Of a stretch of 49,709 nt of DNA, positions 24,591 through 33,457 are shown in pieces; the stretch's first letter is position 1; each line of letters opens with the position of its first letter. The notes beneath the pieces are model-generated. The model was given only the letters and a program-made list of their open reading frames with translations, was not told the origin of the DNA and did no database searches. Made by a program: the position numbers and the translations under genes. Origin of the DNA: Gemmobacter caeruleus. GTDB lineage: Bacteria > Pseudomonadota > Alphaproteobacteria > Rhodobacterales > Rhodobacteraceae. The stretch covers positions 1 to 49,709 of the forward strand of contig NZ_VKKX01000005.1 of assembly GCF_008271655.1 (NCBI RefSeq), given 5' to 3'.

Positions 24591-25271
24591 ATGACAGGTT
24601 CACCCCCTGAATTGAGAAGTTTTCTCGAAGCCGAGATGTTCTACGGCGTCAAAAAGCGCGAACGCATCGCCTATGCCTTGGCCGGCGGCGGGCTGGCCAT
24701 CGGCCTCATGGGCATGATCTCGGTCGTCACAGTGCTCCCGCTGAAGCAAACCGAAGCCTTCCTCGCCATCGTCGACAAGGACACCGGCGTCGCCGAACGC
24801 GTGGTCGCGGTCGAGAAGGCCGGGATCGAACAGGCTGAAGCTATCCGGCAAAGCCTGCTCTTTGCCTATGTCACCGACCGCGAAACCTATGACCAGCACG
24901 ACAATGAAAGCCGCATTCTGCGCGCCTACACTTGGTCCGAAGGCAATGCCCGCCAAGGGCTTGTCAGCCTCTGGACAGAAGGCAACGCCAACTATCCACC
25001 CAAGCTTTACGGCCAGAACTCGAAAGTGGTCATCGACATTCTGTCGATCACCCCAGTGACCGACACAACCGCCCAGGTCCGTTTCACCAAGACCTGGGTT
25101 TCCGATGGCGAAGGCGTGCCTGACAGGATCGGCAAGTTCACCGCCACCGTCACCTATCGCTTCGAGCCCTCCAAACAGACCGCGCTCGATCTCGTTTGGC
25201 AGAACCCCACCGGGTTTTTGGTGACGGACTACCGCATCACAGCAGAAACTTTGGCCCCCACGGAGGAATGA
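24591..25271 (+). CDS. virB8: VirB8
   Basis: A 226-residue bitopic protein with a short cytoplasmic N-terminus, one membrane helix (about 27-50: YALAGGGLAIGLMGMISVVTVL) and an NTF2-like periplasmic domain. Key features are LLFAYVTDRETYD, SEGNARQG and the conserved NPTGFLVTDYRI near the C-terminus. VirB8 nucleates assembly of the inner-membrane complex. It is separated from virB6 by 66 bases with GGAGCAAGACA before the start and is directly followed by virB9. Confidence 0.93.
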   Translation: MTGSPPELRSFLEAEMFYGVKKRERIAYALAGGGLAIGLMGMISVVTVLPLKQTEAFLAIVDKDTGVAERVVAVEKAGIEQAEAIRQSLLFAYVTDRETYDQHDNESRILRAYTWSEGNARQGLVSLWTEGNANYPPKLYGQNSKVVIDILSITPVTDTTAQVRFTKTWVSDGEGVPDRIGKFTATVTYRFEPSKQTALDLVWQNPTGFLVTDYRITAETLAPTEE

Positions 25272-25272
25272 C

Positions 25273-25989
25273 ATGACCCATCCCCTGACCCTTCCTGTGC
25301 TCGGGCTTCTGATCTCGATAGTTGCCCTGCCCGCCTTGGCCGAGACTGCGCCCAAGCCCGGCAGCCATGATGCCCGCGTGACCTATGCGACCTATCAGGA
25401 AGGGCAGGTCTACCGGATCAACACGCGCCTCAGAAACGTGACCCTTGTCGAACTTGGCGAGGGCGAAAAGATCCAATCCATCGCCATCGGCGATCTCGAG
25501 AGCTTCAAGATCGACAAGCTGGAACGGGCGAACCTCTTCATCATCAAGCCCGTCGTCGCCGGTGCCACGACCAACTTGACGGTTGAGACGCAGCGCAACA
25601 TCTATTTCCTGCAAGTGACGGAAGGTGGCCGTGGAGAACCGAACTATTCGGTAAAGTTCACCGTGCCGGGCAGCACGCGTGCTGCCACCGCCGGCAGCGA
25701 GATCCCTGCCTCGCTGCCCATGAGCTACAAGATCATGAAGAAGGGGCGCGCTCTGCCCGGCTTTGCACCTGTCTCAATCTCTGATGATGGCCGCAAAACC
25801 ACCTTTGTCATCCCACCCGGCGCGCCGATGCCGACGATCTTCCGGGCCGATGCAAAGGGGCAAGAATACTCGGTCAATTCCTCTGTGCGCGGCACCACCA
25901 TCACGGTCAGCACGCGCTCTGAACGTTGGGTTCTGCGCTATGGCGAAGAGTACGTCTGCGTCACGGCCGAGCCGGGGGTAAGCCAATGA
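25273..25989 (+). CDS. virB9: VirB9
   Basis: A 238-residue exported core-complex protein. The signal peptide (LGLLISIVALPALA) is cleaved before ETAPKPG. The N-terminal domain has DARVTYATYQEGQVYRI and a TNLTVET strand. The C-terminal domain contains KTTFVIPPGAPMPTIF, SVNSSVRGTTITVSTRSERWVLRYG, matching the VirB10-binding half of VirB9 (CagX family). A cysteine near the end (EEYVCV) could bond to the small lipoprotein. One base separates it from virB8. Confidence 0.93.
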   Translation: MTHPLTLPVLGLLISIVALPALAETAPKPGSHDARVTYATYQEGQVYRINTRLRNVTLVELGEGEKIQSIAIGDLESFKIDKLERANLFIIKPVVAGATTNLTVETQRNIYFLQVTEGGRGEPNYSVKFTVPGSTRAATAGSEIPASLPMSYKIMKKGRALPGFAPVSISDDGRKTTFVIPPGAPMPTIFRADAKGQEYSVNSSVRGTTITVSTRSERWVLRYGEEYVCVTAEPGVSQ

Positions 25990-27305
25990 CCGACGAGACC
26001 CAAGCCGAAAAGCTGAACGCCCGCATGGCGCGCATGAAACCTTCCGAGGCCCCAAAGCGCCGCCGGGGCATAAACCCTTACGCGCTTTCTGCCGTCACGG
26101 CCGTGGCCGGTATCGGCGTCGGGGCCTGGCTAGTTCTGGCCGCACCCGATGCTCCTGCCCCAGCACCCGCCATCGAAACCGCATCGGTCAGCGATTTCCA
26201 GGGCGACGGGGCTGGAACTGATGGCTTCAGCGTCTCTCGGCCAAAGCCGCAGATCGTCCCGGCTGCACCTGAGACCTCGGAGGCAGAACGGTTGCAGGCC
26301 GAGATCGAGGCGCTCAATTCCCAGATCGCCGATCTGAAGGCCAACCCGGTGACCGTCACCGATGAGGCCGCACTCGCTGACCTCAAAGCGCAGGTTGCGG
26401 CCCTCGATGCCGAAGCGAAGACCCGGGCTGCAGCGCTGTCCGATCTCGAGCGCGAGAACATTCGGCTTCAGACCGAACTTGAGACCAAGGCGCTGATCGA
26501 CGGCGATTCTGAGGCCGAGGCGGCTCGCGCCCGAGAGGAAGAACTGACCCGGCGCAGGCAGGAAGCCGAGATGCTCAATGAGGCGCAAATCAATTCCGAC
26601 ATGGTGGCCCTGCGCTCCAGCATGGATTTGGTCGGTGAGGCGGGCGCTGCGGCCCCTGCCCCGGGTGCGCCGGGACAGGCGGCCACGGGAGATGATGCGT
26701 TTCGCAGGGCTGGGGCCAAGGCGGCCGAGGTTCGGCAGGCGGAGGTCATCGCCGATCCCGCACATACCATAATGCAAGGCACCCTGATCGAGGCGGCCCT
26801 CGAGACCGCGATCAGCACAGATCTGGCTGGCCATGTCTCTGCCATCGTGAGCCATGATGTCTGGTCGTTTGATATGTCCCGCGTGCTGATCCCGCGCGGC
26901 TCGCGCCTGTTTGGACGGTATGATTCCGAGGTCGATGCCGGACAGCGGCGTGTGCTCATCGCCTGGGACCGGCTGGTCACCACAGATGGGCAGTCCGTCA
27001 CCCTTGCTGCTTATGGCACGGACCGCATCGGGCGCTCGGGTCTGCCCGGGACCGTGCGGAACCACTTCCTCCAGCGTTTTGGCACCGCCGCGCTCATTTC
27101 CCTGATCGGGGCCGTCCCAACACTGGCAGCCGACAAATATGCGACCAATGAGGTGGCGTCGGACACCGCCGAAAACGTCGGCACCGATCTCGGTGAGGCG
27201 GTCAATACGGTGATGGCCGATTATCTCAGCATCCCACCGACGATCAGCGTCAACCAAGGCGCGGTCGTGATGATCCGCGTCGATGCGGATCTGGCGTTTT
27301 ACTGA
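25986..27305 (+). CDS. virB10: VirB10
   Basis: A 439-residue TrbI/VirB10 protein spanning both membranes. It has a cytoplasmic N-terminus, a membrane helix (about 24-45: NPYALSAVTAVAGIGVGAWLVLA), a proline/alanine-rich stretch, and a long coiled coil (AERLQAEIEALNSQIADLKAN onwards, about 98-200). The conserved C-terminal beta-barrel domain includes IMQGTLIEAALETAIST, SRVLIPRGSRLFGRYDS and GRSGLPGTVRNHFLQRFG. The start overlaps virB9 by ATGA (25986-25989). Full length; the coiled coil is longer than in short TrbI proteins. Confidence 0.94.
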   Translation: MTDETQAEKLNARMARMKPSEAPKRRRGINPYALSAVTAVAGIGVGAWLVLAAPDAPAPAPAIETASVSDFQGDGAGTDGFSVSRPKPQIVPAAPETSEAERLQAEIEALNSQIADLKANPVTVTDEAALADLKAQVAALDAEAKTRAAALSDLERENIRLQTELETKALIDGDSEAEAARAREEELTRRRQEAEMLNEAQINSDMVALRSSMDLVGEAGAAAPAPGAPGQAATGDDAFRRAGAKAAEVRQAEVIADPAHTIMQGTLIEAALETAISTDLAGHVSAIVSHDVWSFDMSRVLIPRGSRLFGRYDSEVDAGQRRVLIAWDRLVTTDGQSVTLAAYGTDRIGRSGLPGTVRNHFLQRFGTAALISLIGAVPTLAADKYATNEVASDTAENVGTDLGEAVNTVMADYLSIPPTISVNQGAVVMIRVDADLAFY

Positions 27306-28291
27306 TGAGCTATCTCGACACCTATCTCGGACAGCTCGACGCCGCCCTGTCAGACCCGGCCGTCATGGAACTGGCGATCAATGCCGATGGGTCGATCTGG
27401 CTGGAACGCGCGGGGCAGATTCACATGACCCCAAGCGGCCTTGCCGCGCTGCCGACAAGGGCGGTGCGTGATCTGGCTTCCCAGATTGCCAACTCGACGT
27501 CGAACACCTTCACGGAAGCTGCGCCGCTGGTCTCGGCGGCCGTGCGGTATCGCGACCTGATGCTGCGCTGTCAGGTGGTGGGCAGCCCTGCCGTCTCGGG
27601 CGGCACGGTGATTGGCATCCGGGTGTTTCGATCCCGGCCAGGAGATGTTCGGCGTGTGCCCAAATCTTTCAGCTTTCTGCGGGGTCAAGAAAACTCCCTG
27701 GAAGAGGAGCGCCGCGCGATGGTGGCTGCGATCCGCGCTGGATCAGAAGAGGCAGATGTCGAAGCCTTCCTCGGTAAGCTGGTCTCCGAGCGGCTGAATG
27801 TCATCGTCTCTGGCGGCACCTCGACCGGCAAGACTGAGCTTGGTCGAAAGCTTCTGGAAATGGTCGCCTCCGATGAGCGGATCGTCACGATCGAGGATTC
27901 TCTCGAGCTTCTGCCGGGCCAGCCCAATACCGTGAGCCTCATCGCGCAGCGCGAGGAGGGTTCACCCCGCTCTGCCGACAAGCTTTTGCAGGCAACGCTA
28001 CGCTTGCGACCCGACCGGATCATCCTGGGCGAGTTGCGTGGGGCCGAGGCCGCAACCTTTCTGGACGCGATCAACACCGGGCATTCGGGCTCCTTCACCA
28101 CGCTGCACGCCCATTCCGCGCGCAAGGCCATGGACCGGCTCGCGCTTCTCGTCATGGCACAGGGCACTAAGCTGAGTTTCGGCGAGGTCATCCGATACCT
28201 TCAGACCTCGATCGACGTAATCCTGCAGATGGGCCGCATCGGCGATCAGCGCGGGATCATGGAGATGTATTTCCCCGGCCTCGACGACTGA
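27305..28291 (+). CDS. virB11: VirB11 ATPase
   Basis: A 328-residue hexameric traffic ATPase (GspE/VirB11 family). Walker A is GGTSTGKTE (Lys176). The Asp box is IVTIEDSLEL, Walker B is RIILGELRGAEA, and the His box is TGHSGSFTTLHAHSA. It acts at the cytoplasmic base of the T4SS with VirB4 and VirD4. The ATG overlaps the virB10 stop (TGATG at 27303-27307). Full length with no defects. Confidence 0.96.
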   Translation: MSYLDTYLGQLDAALSDPAVMELAINADGSIWLERAGQIHMTPSGLAALPTRAVRDLASQIANSTSNTFTEAAPLVSAAVRYRDLMLRCQVVGSPAVSGGTVIGIRVFRSRPGDVRRVPKSFSFLRGQENSLEEERRAMVAAIRAGSEEADVEAFLGKLVSERLNVIVSGGTSTGKTELGRKLLEMVASDERIVTIEDSLELLPGQPNTVSLIAQREEGSPRSADKLLQATLRLRPDRIILGELRGAEAATFLDAINTGHSGSFTTLHAHSARKAMDRLALLVMAQGTKLSFGEVIRYLQTSIDVILQMGRIGDQRGIMEMYFPGLDD

Positions 28292-28359
28292 GGCCAGCGT
28301 GGCACCCGACAGCGCCCCCTCCTCATCCCTCTTTCAGGCTCTTTGCCAGCAGGTACTCC

Positions 28360-30543
28360 ATGGAAAACGATATGAATGCAGGATCGGCGCGGCCGGAGAC
28401 ACAGCGCAGCGATGCGGAGCGCGCCGCCGCAGATCGCCCGAAAGAATACTTCTCCGTCCGTCTCACCCTGTCCGGGGCCGCGCAGGAATTCGAAGATCCG
28501 CGCCAGGCGGGAGAAGCCTTCTTCCGCGCTGATCCTGCCGAGCGACCTTCGGTGGCGCATATCGATGGCAACACCGCGCGCACCATGGCCCGGACAGAAA
28601 TCCATGGGGCGCATGAGAGCGGCGAGACACGGTATTTCAAGAGCCTGCCGGATTCGCATGCACCGGATGCCGAGTTTCGGGCCGGGTTTCTGAACGCTAT
28701 GGAGGCATCGCTGACGGAGCGGTTGGGCAAGGTCGAGTGGGGCAAAGATGGTCCGGCCGTGACCGAGCGGCTCGACACGGGGCTGAGGGATGATCTCGAG
28801 GCCTTCGCCCGTCGTGCACCTGAAAAGGCAGCGGCGCTTTGGGCCGATCACAGTGACGCGGTCCCGCCCGGGCCGACATTGCGCGCGGCGGTGCAAGCTC
28901 GGGAGGAAGTGGCGGCTCAAGAAGTGGCCACATATCAAGATGCCCCAGCTGAAAAGCCACCCATCATGGCAACGGGCGACTGGGTCACGACCGATACAAA
29001 TGTCGAGTTGCGGCCCGTGGCGGTGGCAACCGACCGAGGGATTCATACGGGCTACGAGGCAAATCTGCCGGGAGGGGCGAGTGAGCCCACCGTCTCTGAG
29101 CGCACCTTCCCGAATTCCCGCGAGGCGCTGCGCCATGCCTATGATTTCTATGAAGGTGGTGAGGAAGGACTTGAACTGGCGGTGAAGCGAGCGGCGGAGA
29201 TCAACCGCGAGTTGGTGGAAGAACCCGACCGCGCGCCGGAAGGGCTTGTCCTTGAGCATCGGCAACAGCCCGAGTTCGCTCGCCCCGAGACCGCGATCTA
29301 TGCGGGCGAAGAGGCGCAGCTCGTCCTGACCCTTGGCCGGGACAATGAAAAAACCCGCGATCTGGCCGAGCGGCTCGTCGCCGACCCGGATTTTCGAAAG
29401 GTCGTGGCCGAGCATATCCCGGATGCTGAGGCCACGCTTGGCACCGGTCGCTTTGTCGACGGCGAAGGCTCCAGCGGCTTTCTGCCTGATGAGCTTCTGG
29501 CCGTCACCTCCTATGCCCGGGATGGTGGGGCTGAGGTTCTGGCGAAGTTTCCCGATGAAGGGCCGCTCAGTGAATCCTTGGCCAAGCATCTGGCGCAGAG
29601 CCCGGTGATCGCGGCCTATGTCGAAGAAGAACGGCAGCGGAGCGACTTTGCGGCAGACCCTGCGCGGGCAATCTCGGCCTGGTTGGCGCAATCTACCGCT
29701 CAGATCGACAGATTGCCTTCGGATCGACAAGACGACCTGCGATCCGAAATGCAGGTCATCGCTAAAGAGGCGGTTGCAGCCTTTGGGGTGGATCGGGAGC
29801 AGGCGGAAATCGAAACCCCGCCCCGTTCGACCCTCTACAGCACCACGATCAGCGCGAACACGTTGGCGATTGCCGGGACCGAGAAAGACTTCGACAAGAG
29901 CAGTGCCGAGATGCTGAGCGCTACTTTGAGCCTGCACGCGAACATCGTTGGGATCAACTTCAAAAAGCTTGAGACGCGTCTGGAAACGGGGGCCGCCAAT
30001 GCCCGCGAGGAAGAGTCTTGGGTCAAGTCCGATATTGCCGATGTTGCCAAGCGGCATGGTTTTGATCTCGGCAGCGCCCAAGGTCGCAGTTCTGCGGCAG
30101 AACGGGTGGACCGGTTTTATGAACGGGCTGCTGAACTCATCCACTCCGCGCACAATCGCGCATTGGAGCGCGGTCCTGATCTGCTTGTAGGGGCTTTGGG
30201 AAAAATGGCAGCAGTCCATGCCAGCCAAGGATCCGTCGCCTTCCGAAATGAAAATCAAGCGCGGGACTTTGCGGAAGAGATGAAGGAACGCTACGGGGCG
30301 TCAGTTCTGAAGGATATCGCTGCAGGCCGGACGGAGGCACTGGCCAAGGACGTGCCGGATCCGGCCACTCGGGCGGCGATGGCCGTTGCCGTCGTTTCGG
30401 CTGCCAAAGAGCATCCCTCACTTGGCCTCAGCGCGCATGAAGCCGAGGCGGCGGAACGCAGAATGGTGGCGCAAGCGGCGGCGCGACCGCCGGAACACGC
30501 GCGGGCATATGCTCATGATCGCGCTCAGGACCGGGAGTTTTGA
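28360..30543 (+). CDS. 727-residue conjugation protein sharing the relaxase C-terminal domain
   Basis: A large, mostly helical, charged cytoplasmic protein encoded between virB11 and virD4. Residues about 30-90 (EYFSVRLTLSGAAQEFEDPRQAGEAFFRADP) form an N-terminal domain, and a second copy-like segment lies at about 215-270. Residues about 540-715 are clearly homologous to the last ~180 residues of the relaxase at 39793-41616. Shared landmarks in order are TGAANA-EE--WV-SD-A, FY--AA-LI, ALG-M, V-FR, RYG--V, GRT-AL, AVVSAAK-H and EA--AER. No relaxase catalytic histidines are present. It may be an accessory relaxosome protein or a second translocated substrate. ATG 28372 is an alternative start. 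No named family recognised. Confidence 0.82.
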   Translation: MENDMNAGSARPETQRSDAERAAADRPKEYFSVRLTLSGAAQEFEDPRQAGEAFFRADPAERPSVAHIDGNTARTMARTEIHGAHESGETRYFKSLPDSHAPDAEFRAGFLNAMEASLTERLGKVEWGKDGPAVTERLDTGLRDDLEAFARRAPEKAAALWADHSDAVPPGPTLRAAVQAREEVAAQEVATYQDAPAEKPPIMATGDWVTTDTNVELRPVAVATDRGIHTGYEANLPGGASEPTVSERTFPNSREALRHAYDFYEGGEEGLELAVKRAAEINRELVEEPDRAPEGLVLEHRQQPEFARPETAIYAGEEAQLVLTLGRDNEKTRDLAERLVADPDFRKVVAEHIPDAEATLGTGRFVDGEGSSGFLPDELLAVTSYARDGGAEVLAKFPDEGPLSESLAKHLAQSPVIAAYVEEERQRSDFAADPARAISAWLAQSTAQIDRLPSDRQDDLRSEMQVIAKEAVAAFGVDREQAEIETPPRSTLYSTTISANTLAIAGTEKDFDKSSAEMLSATLSLHANIVGINFKKLETRLETGAANAREEESWVKSDIADVAKRHGFDLGSAQGRSSAAERVDRFYERAAELIHSAHNRALERGPDLLVGALGKMAAVHASQGSVAFRNENQARDFAEEMKERYGASVLKDIAAGRTEALAKDVPDPATRAAMAVAVVSAAKEHPSLGLSAHEAEAAERRMVAQAAARPPEHARAYAHDRAQDREF

Positions 30544-30545
30544 TC

Positions 30546-32537
30546 ATGCAACGCATCGCTCTCCTCCTTCCCCTTGGTCTCACCTCTGGCCTGCTGGTTG
30601 GTCTCATCGCCGGGGGCCTTGTCCTCAATCTGATCTTGGGGCGCGATCCGAATGCAACCGGCATCTTTGTCCTGATTGCCGAGTTCCCCGGTTTTGCCCG
30701 ACTGACTTCCGTGCCATGGGTCCTGCCCTGGCAGATCGTCGGCGGATCGACCGTGCTCTTTACGATTGCGGCCGTCGCCCTGACCTTCCGCCAACAGCTC
30801 ACCGAATACGGCCAGGCCAAGTTCCAGGGGCGCGCGGAGATGAAGGCCAATGGTCTTCTGCAGCCCATGGGCGCCGGAATGGTGTTTGGCAAACTTGGGG
30901 CACCGTCAAAGACCGCTCCTTATGTCAGCGCCACGTTTCAAAAGTTCCCGCATTGCCTTGTCGTGGCGCCCACACGGGCCGGTAAGGGTGTGGGATACGT
31001 GATCCCGAACACACTCCTCTTTAACGGCAGCATCGTCGTCCTCGACGTGAAGGGCGAGATTTTCGAGGCCACGTCCCGGCATCGGCAGGCCGAGGGCGAT
31101 GCGGTCTATCGCTTCTCACCCTTCGATTTTGAGCACCCAACCCATCGCTACAACCCGCTCGAACGGGTCGCCCGCGTTGCCAATCTTGAGCAGCGTTACA
31201 CGGAACTCGCCAAAATCTCGGACTACTTCTTGACGGTTTCCGACAAGGGCACTGCTGGCGACTTCCTGACCGAGGGGCGCGAACTCTTCGTCGCTGCCGG
31301 TCTTTTGGCCATTGAGCGGGGCAGGCCCACCATCGGTGAGATCAGCCGCATCCTCTTTGGTCGTGGTGCCACCCAGGAGGTTTACGGCGAGCATGCCGAG
31401 GAGGTCAAACACCCCAACGCGGCCCAGACCTTCCGCAAGTTCGCGGGCTATTCCGACCGGACGTTGTCCTCGCACGCCTCGGTCCTTGGTGGCGCGGGCA
31501 TGACGCTCTGGAATAACCCGGCCGTCGACCGCGCGACCTCCGGCAATGACTTTTCCTTCGCCGATCTGCGCAAGCGCCCGATGTCGATCTATGTCGTGGT
31601 CAACGCCGATGACATTCGCACGCTGTCTCCCTTAGTGCGGCTGTTCTTCGGGGAGTTGATCGCAACCATGCGATCCACCCTCCCCGACCCGAAATCAGAG
31701 CCCTGGCCCGTCATGGTCATGCTGGATGAGTTTGACCAGCTTGGGCCAATGCCCATCGTTGAACAGGCGCTGAAGCAGCTCGCTGGCCATGGGGCGCGGG
31801 TGTCGATCATCACCCAGTCGATCCCCGGTCTCGACAACATCTATGGCGAGAATGTTCGCCTGTCGCTTGAGTCCGCCGCCGGCATGAAGCTCTACCTCGC
31901 GGCGAACGACAAGAAGACGGCGGGGGAGATTTCGGATGCGTTGGGCAAGACGACCAAGCTTTCAGTCTCTGACAGCGTTTCTCGGGATCGGGACTTCATG
32001 CAGCGGCGGTCAGTCAGTCGACGGATGGAGGAGCGGCCACTTCTGACCCCCGACGAGGTGCGGCGGTTGAACCCGGATCAGGCAATTCTCATCCCGGAAC
32101 GGCAAAACCCGCTCTTGGTCCACCGGATCGTGTATTTCCGGGACCCGACGTTCAAGAAGCTGTTCGACGCCCAGAAAGGTGCACTGCCCTATCCGCCTAA
32201 GGAAGCTGCGGATGTGCAAGTCCTGACCCAACGGATGGAGGCGTTGGAACGGCGACTGGCCGAACGGATGGTGGTGGATTTCGTGCGGCCAGAGAAGGTG
32301 AAGGCTGAAGCACCGGTGGAGCCCGAGCCGAAACTGGCGGCCGAGATTGTGGCGCGGGAGGAGATCGCGCCAAAGGTCGAACTGGCAGCAGTCGATCCTG
32401 AGGTGCTCGTCACAGCGGATGAGGCCAAAGCCATCGCAGAGCCCGAGGTTGATCTCGCAGCCTTGAGACCTCCCGTGACAATCGCGGTTTCGAGAATGAG
32501 CAAGTTCTCCCACAACCTGGCAGACTTGGAGCTCTAG
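30546..32537 (+). CDS. virD4: VirD4/TraG coupling protein
   Basis: A 663-residue type IV coupling ATPase that recruits the relaxase-DNA complex. Two N-terminal membrane helices (LLLPLGLTSGLLVGLIAGGLVL and VLPWQIVGGSTVLFTIAAVALTF) are followed by VVAPTRAGKGVGYVIPN (Walker A, Lys147) and VMVMLDEFDQLG (Walker B, Asp394-Glu395). Further features are HGARVSIITQSIPGLD and a long charged C-terminal tail (about 560-663) rich in Glu, Lys and Ala that may bind substrate. ATG 30546 is chosen over an in-frame TTG two codons upstream. It follows the 727-residue gene by two bases. Confidence 0.96.
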   Translation: MQRIALLLPLGLTSGLLVGLIAGGLVLNLILGRDPNATGIFVLIAEFPGFARLTSVPWVLPWQIVGGSTVLFTIAAVALTFRQQLTEYGQAKFQGRAEMKANGLLQPMGAGMVFGKLGAPSKTAPYVSATFQKFPHCLVVAPTRAGKGVGYVIPNTLLFNGSIVVLDVKGEIFEATSRHRQAEGDAVYRFSPFDFEHPTHRYNPLERVARVANLEQRYTELAKISDYFLTVSDKGTAGDFLTEGRELFVAAGLLAIERGRPTIGEISRILFGRGATQEVYGEHAEEVKHPNAAQTFRKFAGYSDRTLSSHASVLGGAGMTLWNNPAVDRATSGNDFSFADLRKRPMSIYVVVNADDIRTLSPLVRLFFGELIATMRSTLPDPKSEPWPVMVMLDEFDQLGPMPIVEQALKQLAGHGARVSIITQSIPGLDNIYGENVRLSLESAAGMKLYLAANDKKTAGEISDALGKTTKLSVSDSVSRDRDFMQRRSVSRRMEERPLLTPDEVRRLNPDQAILIPERQNPLLVHRIVYFRDPTFKKLFDAQKGALPYPPKEAADVQVLTQRMEALERRLAERMVVDFVRPEKVKAEAPVEPEPKLAAEIVAREEIAPKVELAAVDPEVLVTADEAKAIAEPEVDLAALRPPVTIAVSRMSKFSHNLADLEL

Positions 32538-32709
32538 GGCCATCGGGAGATCAACTTCGGCCCATTACGAGATCTTGAGCTGAACGTTGATCTTGAGGAT
32601 GCAGGCATTTTCCAGGTTCGGAGGTGATGGTTTTCCATGAAAATACTGGACCAAACGACCCCTGCCGTGCGAAGAAGGGCACCTTTTCCAATGCCCACGA
32701 GGATTTGCC

Positions 32710-33330
32710 ATGCGACCCGGTCGCCGCACGCACTTGACCCTGACGCGACGCGCGCTCGGCACCCGGCTTGCTGGATTTGCCGCCGCTATCGGCTTTGGGC
32801 AAAGTGCTGCGACCAGCGTGGCAGCCCAACCAGCGTCTGCTTTGGATCCCGAACTGCGTGATGCAGCCCTCAGAGGACTCGCCTTGGCAAGCCATCGCGG
32901 TGATCCGGTGGCCGCAAAAGCTGCCGAGGCAACGCTCGCCCGACTGGCGGAAACCGATCCTGAAGCCGCGCTTCTCGGCCGCATCTACCAGTTGCTGGAC
33001 GTGCGTCCCGCCGCCTATTGGCACGGCGACTTGCCTGAGGCGGCGTCAGTAGATCTTTCCGCGCTCCACGGGGCGCTCCGTGCCAGCCAGCCGGTGGCCT
33101 TCGGTTACACCGACCTTTCGGGGAAAGAGACGACGCGCACGGTCCTGCCCCTAGCTTTGGTGCATCCGCCCCAAGGGGTGAAGCTGCTGGCGTGGTGCGA
33201 GGAGCGAAGGGATTTTCGTCAGTTCTTCGTGCGCGCCATTCAAGGGCTGACGCTCAGGGAAGGTGATTTCAGCAGGGATCGGTTGGCACTTCTGCGAGGA
33301 CTGCTGGACAAAGAGGCCGCTCGCGCCTGA
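32710..33330 (+). CDS. WYL-domain protein with a Tat-like N-terminus
   Basis: A 206-residue protein. Residues 112-200 form a WYL domain (LHGALRASQPVAFGYTDLSGK, RTVLPLALVHPPQGVKLLAWCEERRDFRQFFVRAIQGL). The canonical W-Y-L triplet is here K-L-L before AWC. The N-terminus has a twin-arginine motif and a hydrophobic stretch (LTRRALGTRLAGFAAAIGFG, then AATSVAAQ), like a Tat signal peptide. WYL domains are normally cytoplasmic ligand- or nucleic-acid-sensing modules attached to HTH domains, and no HTH is visible. It is the last gene after virD4, 172 bases downstream. Either it is truly exported or the leader is a DNA-binding or membrane-associated N-terminus. The WYL call is good; localisation is open. 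Confidence 0.78.
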   Translation: MRPGRRTHLTLTRRALGTRLAGFAAAIGFGQSAATSVAAQPASALDPELRDAALRGLALASHRGDPVAAKAAEATLARLAETDPEAALLGRIYQLLDVRPAAYWHGDLPEAASVDLSALHGALRASQPVAFGYTDLSGKETTRTVLPLALVHPPQGVKLLAWCEERRDFRQFFVRAIQGLTLREGDFSRDRLALLRGLLDKEAARA

Positions 33331-33457
33331 CTGGCTATGGAATTCTTAAGGCACGCGGACATTGCCGGCCATGTCTCAATCTGCGAATGATAGCTCCTGG
33401 TCGTCGTCGTTTCAGCAAGAACTTATTAAGTCTAGTCTAGGTATGGCTGTACTAAGC

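Noticed and set aside
28246-30258. Long open frame of 670 codons on the minus strand
   Set aside because: It is the antisense shadow of the 727-residue protein and virB11; it is rich in Arg/His/Gly/Pro with no domain motifs, and the plus strand shows clear homology.
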